Positions 10,030-19,631 of a stretch of DNA of 64,000 nt are shown piece after piece. Position 1 is the first letter of the stretch; each line of letters begins with the position of its first letter. The notes beneath the pieces were generated by a model. That model saw only the letters and a program-made list of their open reading frames with translations, did not search any database and had not been told where the DNA came from. This DNA comes from Phoma sp. XZ068 (lineage: Eukaryota > Ascomycota > Dothideomycetes > Pleosporales > Didymellaceae): NCBI GenBank assembly GCA_004835665.1, contig RBKR01000019.1, forward strand, positions 806,001-870,000, written 5' to 3'. A program made the translations under genes and the position numbers.

Positions 10030-12436
10030 ATGGCTACCTCAAATGAACACCGACGAGTGACAAAAAGATCCTCCAATGCGTACGCTCCCGATTGATGGTA
10101 CTCATGGCTCTCGCTAACGCTGGCGTAGCTGCTCCAGATGCCGAAGACAGAAGATCAAGTGCTCCGGCCAGCAGCCTTGTGCGAATTGCGGCAAACGAAA
10201 CTTGACATGCATTTTTGATGACCGGGACAACAAGGTTTTGGTAACCCAAGGGTACGCCACTTCAGCCTTACTCCGAGCCACTCTTCTAACAGGTCCAGCT
10301 ACCTCTCAGACCTTCAGGCTAAAATCACACGGCTTCAGAACGCAAGCAATGAATCTTCCGCCTCCAATCCACTGTTAGAGGATGCCCAAGATGCCAGAGC
10401 CCGCGCAGAGAGGAGTCAATCTCCTGATGAGGCTCCTAGGCGGTCGACACATTCCAGCGGCCACGGGACGAGAGAGAGCACACCAGGAACAGATGGTCCT
10501 CGAGAGACTGCCAACTTGACCAACCCCCTTACCGAGACTCCCTCCAGGTTCATGTCGGCGTCCAATGGACGAACTTGTAAGTTCTTCTCCGCAGATCCCA
10601 CGGCACTTGAGAAAGTCTAACATGTAATACAGTCTACATGGGAACCTCGTCCAACTGGTCTTTCCACGGCCAAGTCTTGAGTCTGGTGCATGAACACATG
10701 CACAAGTCGCCTCTTCCAGCTGCAGAACTCTTGTTCGATGGATCTGCGTACGACCTTCCGTGGGATGGTACGCGGAGCTTGCCTGATGCCGCTTCCCCAG
10801 TCATCCCGAGCATTGACTACGCTATCTTCCTGATCAACGCCGTCAAGTTTCACTGCGCTCAAATGATGCATCTTTTCGACGAAGAAGAGTTCATGTTCAA
10901 TCTACATGCTTTCTACACAAGCACCGGCGACAAAGCTGCCTGGAAAGAAAGCCTCTGGTACATCCACTTCTTGCTAATCATAGCGTTTGGCAAGACTTTC
11001 GTTCAGCAGAAGAATCACTCACCTAGGCCGCCTGGTGCAGACTTCTTCATATATGCCCTTCAATTACTCCCAGATACAAACAAGCTATGCCGAGATCCCG
11101 TTGTAGCAACGGAGGTTCTGTGCTGCATTGCACTTTATCTGCAATCATTGGATTCTCGCAATGCTGCACACGTCACGATCGGTCAGGCTATGCGGATAGC
11201 CCTGATTCAAGGTATGCACACAGACATGCCAGTAATGAACCTGGGCGAAGGCGTTGTTCAGCGCTGCCGTAAGATTTGGTGGACCATCTTCGTCCTTGAT
11301 CGCCACATGACTTCACTTATGGGTCTGCCACAATCAATTCGAGACGAAGACGTTTCTTGTAAACTTCCCAATTACCAGAACTCACCCCAGCGAGCAGCAG
11401 CACTTAACATGCAGATCAAGCTCGCCAAGGTACACACCGACATTGCTAGCACAGTATATGGATCGAAAGGGCGACTTCGCAAGAAGTTTGTGCTGAGCAT
11501 CAAGACGGTGCTCGATAAACTAGCTGGGCTAGCAGAAGAGCTGCGCACTTCTTTTCCTTTGCATGCAGATGAACGCTTTGGCGGCATTTCCAGGTTGCCA
11601 GCGCACTCTCACTTGTACTACTATCAAGTAAGGGTCATCGCCCTACTTCCTATGGCAAAGTCGCTAACGGCCTCCAGACCATCGTTATTGTTACTAGGCC
11701 GTTATTGTTTTGCTGTATGAAGAAGGTTTTCGAGTCGCCACAACAAGTGGTGCCTTTGATCTCTTCACCCAAGATCCGAAAGGTTCTGCACATGTCGCTA
11801 GAGGCATCGCAGAAGATCCTGGCGATACTTGAAAGTCTCCAGGATCAGGGTCTCCTGGGTAAGTGTCACCCCGTGCATATGCCATAACAGAGCTAACACT
11901 GTCTAGAAACATTCCTTCCATGGGATCTCGATGCGCTCTTCGTATCAACCATGGTCCTTATCGTAACCCGCTTCGTCGATCCGAGCCTACTACAGGACCG
12001 GACACTCTGGTTGGAAAAGGCGTTCGCTCTGATGGAGATCATGATTGCCGGTGGCAATCGCATAGCAGACTACCGCATGCGCGAGCTACGCAGGTTAGAC
12101 GAAATGCTGGCAGAGTATGCTGCCATGCAGGAACGGCCGCCATTGATGGATGCGATCAGTCAGCAACAACTCACACAACTCAACACAAGCATAAACCAGA
12201 CTGTGGTAGGAATTCCTGAAGACCCGGCAAGCACAAAACCAATGTTCGCTTCGCCAGATGGAGGCCCTCTCTATTCAGGATACAGCGATGAAGGTAGTGG
12301 TTTCGGTGATGATCTTACAGCCGAACAGATTTTGGCGGTTGCTGAGTCTATGGATATCGAGGGGACGGATTGGCTATCTTTTGGCGTTTTTGACAATTAC
12401 CAACCTTTGGAGATGGTGGATCCGTCAATGCACTGA
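10030..12436 (+). CDS. Zn2Cys6 binuclear-cluster transcription factor, candidate cluster regulator
   Basis: Six exons (10030-10079, 10129-10251, 10293-10576, 10633-11627, 11678-11858, 11907-12436) give 720 residues, with every junction in frame. The DNA-binding cluster is Cys18, 21, 28, 34, 37 and 44 (C-x2-C-x6-C-x5-C-x2-C-x6-C). It is followed by a short linker and a heptad-like stretch near residues 60-75 (SSYLSDLQAKITRLQ), as in dimeric Gal4-family factors. A fungal-specific middle homology domain follows, including VLDRHMTSLMGLPQSIRDED near residue 375. The C-terminus is acidic and may activate transcription. Its place inside a proline/hydroxyproline catabolic cluster parallels prnA of A. 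nidulans and Put3 of yeast, but I cannot claim orthology. The embedded position and the repeated CGG-N8-CCG palindrome make it the obvious pathway activator. Confidence 0.85.
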
Positions 12437-12829
12437 GGGGCAGTCGTGAGATACGACAGCATGTACGAAAAATGCTATGATCTGCAGATGCATTGTTATG
12501 GAGTTTGGTGTACATCAAAGATGAGGGATTTGGAATTGCATCCAGCGTGAGATTTATAGTTTATAGCAAGTCCTTGCGTCGATTATGACAATTTCCACCA
12601 CGAAACTCTGGTGAAAGTTCTAGTACAGCGACCATCAAGATGACCGGCCGCGATATCATTGCATGAAATCAAACATTCACAAGCTACTACACTTCTTTAG
12701 AACAAAATTGAGATGTTTGCTCCAGGCTAGTTCGGTACACCACTATTGATAGACTCAATTTTTCGATTTCAGGTATCATGTGGTAGGAACTGTATTACAC
12801 GGATCTATATGCTATCTACGCTAAACACG
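12437..12829. other. Convergent 3' intergenic region
   Basis: This gap of 393 nt lies between the regulator and the convergent flavin oxidase gene. It is AT-rich and holds no recognisable gene. Confidence 0.5.
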
Positions 12830-14190
12830 TTACAACTTTGCAACCGATGGTGTGATGTCCTTCAGTTCCTGGACGTCACCAACACGCCAGCTGACGTCGT
12901 CTTGACTCGCGGCTCCGTCGTTGGGCTTATTCGTCCTCCACTGCCACCTCTTCTCTGTTTGCCTACCCTCAGGGGCGTTAAGAAGGTTGTTGACCCACGA
13001 GCCAACAATAGGGAACATCTTGAAGCCATGACCAGAGTCACCAGAGAGAACCATGACGGTGCCGCCAGTCTCGGGTAGATAATCGATGATGAAGTCGGAG
13101 TCGCTAGTGTCGGCGAACCAACATAATGTCTTCTCGACAAGGGGGCGGTCGGCGAGGTAGGGCAGAGTTTGGCGGAGGAGTTCACGCATCTTACGCTCAT
13201 CCTCAGGAGGTACGAAGCGCTGAACGCCTTCGGGGGCCTCAGAGACACCAGTTGCGGGGTTGGTGTTGATGAAACCACCACCCATAGGACAGAGCTTGAG
13301 GAGATTGGTCTTCGGGTCAGGCTCGAAAAAGAATCCAAGGTCGCGGGCATACGTGACCGGGATACCGCGAAGCGCTGCCGTCTCGTCATCTGTGAGACGA
13401 ACATGTGCGACGGACCATGACTTCGCGGAGACGCGAGCGCCAACCTCAGGTACGATCTTAGATGCAGCGGCACCGGTGGCGACAATGACCAACGAGGCAG
13501 AATGGAACTGTCCATCCTTTGTCTTGATACCAACACTCTTCCTGCTCGACCCGGTACCCTTGTAGACAATTTCCTGAATAGCCCCTCTCCTTTCACCAAG
13601 GAAGAATCGGACACCATTTGATCTCGCGGCTCGGTAAATGCCACGCAGGGCGTTGGCGGAGTGAACGTAGCCATCATAACGGTTGAAGTAGCCCTTCCAC
13701 CCAGGCATCTCTCCTTGGTTGAACTGCCAGCAGATATCGTGGAGCTCCTGGCGGGTTGATACGGTAGAAACCCAGGGCTTAATCTCTGGGTGTGCCTCAC
13801 CGGCAGCCTTAAACGAGTTCATTGAATTGATGGCCTTTTGTGTGCCAGCACCGGAGACGCAGTTGAGGTAGCCAACTCGGTGGAAGTAAGGCGCGTAAAG
13901 GGGAGTTTGCCATTTCTTTGCGGCTTCCTTGAAGAATTATCAGCATTCCAGTTTGATTTCAGAGAAACTGAATAACTTACAACACCAAGTTCTGTGTACC
14001 ATGGGTCTTCATACTCAGCGCGCATGATCTTGTTTAGATCGTTTGCAGCCGACCATCTTGAGGGGATCTCCGAATCCTTCTCGAACACTGTGATATCTGT
14101 GTAGCCCTGCTGCGACAACTCAAAAGCAGTCGACAGCCCGAACGCTCCACCACCGATGATCGCAATGTGCTCATTCTTTGAAATACCCAT
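12830..14190 (-). CDS. FAD-dependent amino-acid oxidase (fructosyl-amino-acid/pipecolate-saccharopine/sarcosine oxidase family)
   Basis: Exons 13981-14190 and 12830-13927 flank a 53-nt GTAAGT...AAG intron and give 435 residues, the usual size of fungal amadoriases. The DAO fold begins with the dinucleotide motif IAIIGGGAFGLSTAFEL at 8-24. The segment SAANDLNKIMRAEYED is typical of fructosyl-amino-acid and saccharopine oxidases. Cys339 in LCWFADTSDSDFIIDYLPE is the expected covalent FAD attachment site of the monomeric sarcosine oxidase family, and SGDSGHGFKMFPIVG is the C-terminal FAD signature. The family oxidises secondary amines such as sarcosine, pipecolate and N-substituted amino acids, releasing H2O2. 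No C-terminal peroxisomal tripeptide is visible (it ends in VAKL). In this cluster an imino acid such as hydroxyproline or an epimer is a reasonable substrate guess, but it is not shown. Confidence 0.82.
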
Positions 14191-14765
14191 CGCGACGAAA
14201 GAAAATGAACGGTCAGGTACAAAGGTAATGGATTAAGGAAATGCGAGGAGATACTTGGCCATTCCCCCACTCAAGGGCATGTCGCATTTTAACACACCCA
14301 CGATCAACGGTAGCCAGTTCCGAACACCAGGCCGTGCTTCCTCCACTCGCATGGAATCGCGTGAGACTATCGGAATACTCGTCTTATCGATAAGCCAAGC
14401 ATGTGTTAGTGTGAAAGTGATGCGTACTTGCCCCGCAGCCGCAGCACTACCCACTCACCTACGCGCCACCGGCAGGCATACCGTGCACGCCACGGGCGCG
14501 CAACCGACACATCCACTCCACAGCACCTGGGCACATATCGCCGGGATCTAGGTTCGGATGGCCAAACGACGCGATCATGGGTTCCAGAAAGGAATATTGA
14601 TGCGGTGCAAAGCGCGCCTGAGGCCGGTGTTCGGTGTTGTTGATGTGACGCATTCGGTCTGAACAGGTGACAAGATTCGTACGCTTTGGCATTTCGATTT
14701 GGCCATTGTACATGGTTGCGAAGGCCGCAGAGACGACCATCACGACTTTCTCCACTATAGCTTCA
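14191..14765. promoter_or_regulatory. Bidirectional promoter, flavin oxidase / carrier-like gene, with CGG-N8-CCG
   Basis: CGG-CAGGCATA-CCG lies at 14470-14483, almost midway between the oxidase ATG (280 nt) and the carrier-like ATG (283 nt). A second CGG...CCG pair with a 9-nt spacer lies near 14310. The central placement would suit joint control of both genes. Confidence 0.55.
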
Positions 14766-15728
14766 ATGTCTTCAATGACTCAGCAGCTTGCTCCCGAAGG
14801 CCCACGGTTTGGATGGGGAGATTGGAAGGGAAGTACCCTGCCGGGACAACTTGCAGGAGATTTGGGGGCTGCAGCTGTATCGGCGACGTTGATATCACCT
14901 GTTCTCACAGCAATTGACCGGTACGTGTGCTCTTCAGAGCCAGGTGAGATTGTACTGAACAATATATTGACAACCTTCAGCGCGGTCGTTGAGAATGCGG
15001 CTCGACCAGGCCAGAATCCACTTGGTCAAGCCTTGAGAACAAACATACTCTGTTCATTCCGGCATCCAAGGCTTTTCTTTGGCACAAAACCGTTCTTCAT
15101 CATCTGGACACTATATGCGGCGACCTATACAACAGCAAACACGGTCGAAACCACAGCCAGGCACATGACTCAGAAAGCCGATGAGCTTTTGGTTCAGTCT
15201 GTCACCTTTCTATCGACGATTACAGTGAACGTACCCCTCGGAGTGTGGAAAGATGTACGTTTCGTTCAGATGTTTGGCAGGCCATCAGCACCGGTCGCTG
15301 CTCAGACCGAAGGTGCGAAGGTAACACCTCCACCGGTTCAGCGACCAAAGTTTCCCAGGACAGTGGCAGCAACCTTCCTCATCCGCGACGCAATTACCAT
15401 CTTTGGAGCTGTCAATCTGCCTCCAATGATTGCATCGTCATTACCAGAAGATACGTTTGCAAATCCTGTGCTAAAGATGGCAACGATGCAACTTTTGGTT
15501 CCAGTATTCTCCCAGGTCTTTGCAACGCCGATCCACCTTCTAGGGCTAGACATGTACAGTCATCCAAACAGCGCGGCACGAATGTCGAGGATTAGACAGA
15601 ATCTCGGAGCAACCACGTTGGTGAGGTGCGCCAGGATTATTCCGGCATTCGGCGTCGGACTCATTGCAAACACTGGACTACGGGATTACTTCCATGAGAA
15701 GGCCGGGTACGTCAAGGAGCCCGCATGA
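14766..15728 (+). CDS. Mitochondrial-carrier-like membrane protein of unknown function
   Basis: The frame gives 320 residues from the ATG at 14766. It stays open to 14667 with another ATG at 14712. Length and pattern (about six amphipathic to hydrophobic stretches and basic turns) recall mitochondrial solute carriers, for example AGDLGAAAVSATLISPVLTAIDRY at the start and SQVFATPIHLLGLDMY near the C-terminus. The PxDxxK/R repeats are degenerate, however, so this looks like a divergent fungal member of the superfamily. It shares a bidirectional promoter with the flavin oxidase and lies between it and proline dehydrogenase. A role moving an intermediate such as hydroxyproline, 4-hydroxyglutamate or glyoxylate across the inner membrane would solve a compartment problem. 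That role is pure inference. The family call itself is moderate. Confidence 0.6.
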   Translation: MSSMTQQLAPEGPRFGWGDWKGSTLPGQLAGDLGAAAVSATLISPVLTAIDRYVCSSEPGEIVLNNILTTFSAVVENAARPGQNPLGQALRTNILCSFRHPRLFFGTKPFFIIWTLYAATYTTANTVETTARHMTQKADELLVQSVTFLSTITVNVPLGVWKDVRFVQMFGRPSAPVAAQTEGAKVTPPPVQRPKFPRTVAATFLIRDAITIFGAVNLPPMIASSLPEDTFANPVLKMATMQLLVPVFSQVFATPIHLLGLDMYSHPNSAARMSRIRQNLGATTLVRCARIIPAFGVGLIANTGLRDYFHEKAGYVKEPA

Positions 15729-16469
15729 AACAGCAAAAGTGGAAGGTGTTATCCTGCAGCAGCTTGTGGGGCGTGGGCGTCAATGCAAGAATTACCATAG
15801 AATCATCTCTAGCATTTACGGGCGTTTTGTAGTGGCTATACTTGGCTTGCATCAACAAACATCTACGCATTTTCTACACGTCTTCTTTTCAGCCTCATGC
15901 CACTCCACCCAACGCAGAATGGAGTTCAAATGATAACAGATCACCCAATTGAGCATCCAACACATTGTCTGGGCCAATTACGTGGCTTAGCGTATCAGAT
16001 TAGACCGAGACCTTAACCCGAACTGACGCATCTCACCCCGCACGCCAGGCTCCCCGACAAAGACGAGATGGGCAGCATCTCGATGTTCGTACCGAATGCA
16101 ACACTGCATGCTGCATACATGCAGGAGCGTGATAAGCATTGTGGCATTGAAGCTACGCAATGGTCCGCACCGGATATGGGCAGTGGGTGCGAACCGGCAT
16201 CGCGTCCGACCTACGGTACATCGATGCGAAAGTCACGAGGGCATGTGAGGCCCACGTTCTCTAAGCACGTAGCGCGAAGCGGGGTCATGGAATACACATT
16301 ACATGATAGTGGATAGACGTGCGCGATAAGCCACATATAATTATCATTCACTGTGTACACAGGACGTCTTCAGCACTTGCAACTGCATTATCTCTCTTGG
16401 GCTCTGAGGCTTCAATCTTTACTACCTTACCGCTCTTCAATCAACCTTAAATCAATCGGCGAGAAGATC
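15729..16469. promoter_or_regulatory. Proline dehydrogenase upstream region with CGG-N8-CCG
   Basis: No gene is credible in these 741 nt. CGG-CATCGCGT-CCG lies at 16195-16208, 262 nt before the chosen ATG at 16470. The frame of the dehydrogenase is open upstream to 16353 without an ATG. Confidence 0.55.
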
Positions 16470-17942
16470 ATGCTCCCCACCAGATACGGCGCCCCTGCGG
16501 TGCTGAGGGGCGTTGTGAGGAAGGATGGGATCACATTCACAGCCATTAGGCTGTCTTCAACATATGCGGCAAAGGAGAGGGGAACAATTGGCACATCTAC
16601 GCAGGAGAAAAGATCACTGGCAAAGGCTTCACCACTATCAGCCATGCCTTTGCCTATGTTTCTAAGATCACTTCTTGTTGCCACAATATCTTCCAAGAAG
16701 TGGCTGCTGGTACCTTCTCTTCATCTCCTTGACTTTTTTGCAAAGCCGGAAAGAACTTGGGTGTTCAACCTCGACAAGAATCCGGTCCTAAAGGCCATTA
16801 TCAAGAAGTCATTCTACGATCAGTTTTGTGCCGGCACAACACCAACCGAGACTAAATCATGCGTGAAAGCATTGAAGAACCTGGGATTCCGCGGTGTCAT
16901 TCTTACATACGCACAAGAAATGGTATTCGATCACAAGAGCGGCAATGGGTACAGCCCAGGAGCTGCGGCAGAGGAAATTAAGGAGGAGGCGACCGGCGTC
17001 AAGATCGATAATGTCATTGAGTCGTGGCGAGCTGGCACTGTTGGTACCATTGACCTCATTGACGAGGGAGATATCCTGGCCATCAAGTACGTTTGCCACC
17101 AAAACATCAGATTTGAACTTTCCTAACTTCATCGTAGGACATCTGGAGCTGGACCTACAGTTGTCGACGCATTCAACAAGGGAGACTTGCCACCACAACA
17201 GATGCTTGATGCTCTTGACGAAATTGGTACCAAGTGCAAGGAGCGCAACATTCAGATCATTGTCGATGCCGAATCTCAACATTATCAGAAGGGAATCGCC
17301 CGTACTGCTCTTGAGATGATGCGCAAGTTCAACACCGACGGCCGCGTGGTCGTTTACAACACTTACCAGGCATACCTTAAGGGTACCCAGGCACTCATCG
17401 CTTCTCACCTCGCTGAGGCTGAGAAAGACGGCTTCACTCTTGGTCTCAAGCTCGTTCGCGGTGCATACATGGCTTCTGACGACCGCTCCTTGATCCATGA
17501 CACGAAACAAGACACAGACGACAACTACAACGGTATCGCTCAAGGTGCTCTCCGCCAGCAGCTCGGTGAATACGGTGTCTCTCGCCCTTTCCCTTCGGTT
17601 AAGCTCTTCCTTGCATCCCACAACCGCGAGTCTGTCATTTCTGCTCAAAGACTACACGAGCAAAGAACTGCCGCCGGTCTACCTACCGTAGATGTCGGTT
17701 TCGGTCAGCTTCACGGTATGTCGGACGAGGTTAGCTTTTCACTTCTGGCCGAGAAGGGTAACAATGGTCAATCGCCTGCGGTCTTCAAGTGCTCGACATG
17801 GGGCAGCATGAGTGAATGTATTGGGTACTTGCTCAGGAGAGCAGTTGAAAACAGGGACGCTGTTCTGAGAACTAACGACGAGTACACTGCCCTCCGCAAG
17901 GAGGCTGGGAGAAGGATGCGAGCTATTGTTGGCGCTGCATAG
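16470..17942 (+). CDS. prnD: Proline dehydrogenase / proline oxidase (PrnD/Put1 type), candidate hydroxyproline dehydrogenase
   Basis: Exons 16470-17086 and 17138-17942 (51-nt intron) give 473 residues. The enzyme is an FAD-dependent inner-membrane oxidoreductase that oxidises L-proline to P5C and passes electrons to ubiquinone. PRODH2-type members oxidise trans-4-hydroxyproline. The N-terminus is basic and hydroxylated, fitting a presequence. Barrel motifs are GFRGVILTYAQE (near 134), IIVDAESQHYQKGIA, VVVYNTYQAYLKG, the FAD/substrate motif LKLVRGAYM, and the C-terminal helix GYLLRRAVENRDA with the two substrate-carboxylate arginines. By my eye alignment Cys424 (in FKCSTWGS) sits where bacterial PutA has Tyr540, a residue that excludes hydroxyproline. 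It is followed by P5C reductase on the same strand. Confidence 0.93.
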
Positions 17943-18433
17943 ATCCACAAGCGATATTCACGAATTTCCCACGATAATAATGCATTTAGACGAGGTAGAT
18001 AAGGCTAAAAATATCAAACCCCCACTGCATCTCTCAAACAATCCTCTGACATCTTGTTGTGTGCTCATGTCCGCCTATCATCAGATCCGACGTAGATCGG
18101 AACACCACCTCCGACTACGGTCGTGGAGCTGTCTGAATGCATTGCGGGGTTCATGAATGCATTGCGGGGTTCATGTGGAGAAGGCGGCTAACATCGGTCT
18201 CGCGAAAACGTCCTCTACTCATCAGGCTAATCTTATCTGTGCGGGATTGTTCCACGGATTGATCCAATGACATAGTATGCAGTCGGGAGCCATCCCGAGC
18301 GGGGCACTTTGCAGGACGTTTTTGGTTGACTATGAGTGCACTACGAGCACGATTTCTTCCTAGTACTCGTAATTGCAACTTCTTTTCAACATTTGATTGA
18401 AACAATTGATACGATAGCATTGTTGCAGAAACA
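17943..18433. promoter_or_regulatory. P5C reductase upstream region with CGG-N8-CCG
   Basis: CGG-GAGCCATC-CCG lies at 18284-18297, 137 nt before the P5C reductase ATG. A 20-bp tandem duplication with a GCGGGG core lies further upstream (separate entry). Confidence 0.55.
18135..18174. repeat. Perfect 20-bp tandem direct repeat (two copies)
   Basis: The unit GAATGCATTGCGGGGTTCAT occurs at 18135-18154 and again, identical, at 18155-18174. Each copy holds GCGGGG, which matches the CreA/Mig1-type core SYGGRG. CreA sites are often functional in pairs, so this may be a carbon-repression element or simply a recent slippage event. Confidence 0.85.
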
Positions 18434-19368
18434 TGTCCGGAAAAACTTTGTGCATATTGGGTTGTGGTACGTTGAGCTCATGTGTATCGCAGACGTAGCT
18501 AAATCTGGCAGGCAACCTTGGGCAGCCAATCTTGAGCAGCCTACTCGGCGCGTCTGGCAGCGACGATAGTGCAAAATTCGAAAAGTACATTGCTTGTGTA
18601 AGGAGCACAGCTTCTGTAACTAAATTGGGCGAGAAGTTCCCGGAGGCCGTCAAGTCGGGGAAGCTCTCCGTTTCAAGAGGGGACAATGTCAAAGCAGCAA
18701 CAGACTCAGACGTAATTCTTCTTGGTGTCGATCCATCAGACGTCGAAAAGACTTTAAAGCAGGACGGTCTCTCTGATGCTTTGAGTGGAAAGCTGCTCAT
18801 CAGTCTCGCTGCTGGGTGGACGAGAGCCGCTATCGAGAAGCTTCTATCGTCGAGCAAAGAAAAGATCTGGGTCATTCGCACGCTCCCCAATATTGCCGCA
18901 CAAGTTTCCGAGTCACTCACAGCCATCGAAGCTCCGAATAAGGCTATTCCTAGGGAATATATCGAGATCACCGATACTATCTTTAATCAGGTTGGAAAGA
19001 CCGCTCACATTGACCCGAAGCTGATGGACGCATCGACGGCCGTAGGAGGCTCAACACCAGCCATGTTCGCTGTCATTTGCGATGCATTGATTGATGCATC
19101 AGTCGCGGTTGGTATGCCAAGAGCGACTGCGCAGACTATGATCTACCAGAGTATGAAGGGCACCGCCGCCATGTTGCAAAGCGGGATCCACCCCGGTGTC
19201 CTCAAGGACCAAGGAACATCACCAGAGGGATGCACGATTGGCGGGCTGATGGTTATGGAGGAGGCTGGCGTGCGAGGGCATCTCGGAAAGGCATTAAGGG
19301 AAGCTGTTACCATTGCCCGCTTGATGGGTCAAAACCCTCACGTCAACGATACAAGGCAAGGGCAATAG
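18434..19368 (+). CDS. Pyrroline-5-carboxylate reductase
   Basis: A 34-nt first exon (18434-18467) joins 18512-19368 across a 44-nt intron to give 296 residues. The enzyme reduces P5C to proline with NAD(P)H and can also reduce 3-hydroxy-P5C to hydroxyproline. The Rossmann motif ILGCGNLGQPI at 8-18 spans the splice junction, which confirms the join. Further hallmarks are the RTLPNIAAQVSESLTAI segment and the C-terminal signature with STAVGGSTPAM and LKDQGTSPEGCTIGGL. Finding this biosynthetic enzyme next to proline dehydrogenase, with the shared promoter motif, suggests a cluster paralogue that recycles P5C or 3-hydroxy-P5C. A copy serving ordinary proline synthesis may exist elsewhere. The yeast homologue is Pro3. 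Confidence 0.93.
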
Positions 19369-19631
19369 GTAGATCAGGAAGGTGAAATGATACGAGCACC
19401 ATGACCAATCTCCAGTAGAAAATCGTCGATACTACTATCGATATGTATTCTACATGCTGGATGTGAAGTGTTTGGGTTGAATATGAAGGTTGTGAGCACG
19501 CAAAAGATCCCTCCCCAATCGTCATCTGCGCTAGCTGTTTTGAGGGAGCCTCAACCATGCTCTCCACTTCAACTTCAACCACACCTTGCGCTGTTACATT
19601 TTTCCGCTCCTGACCTATTGTGGTGGTAACG

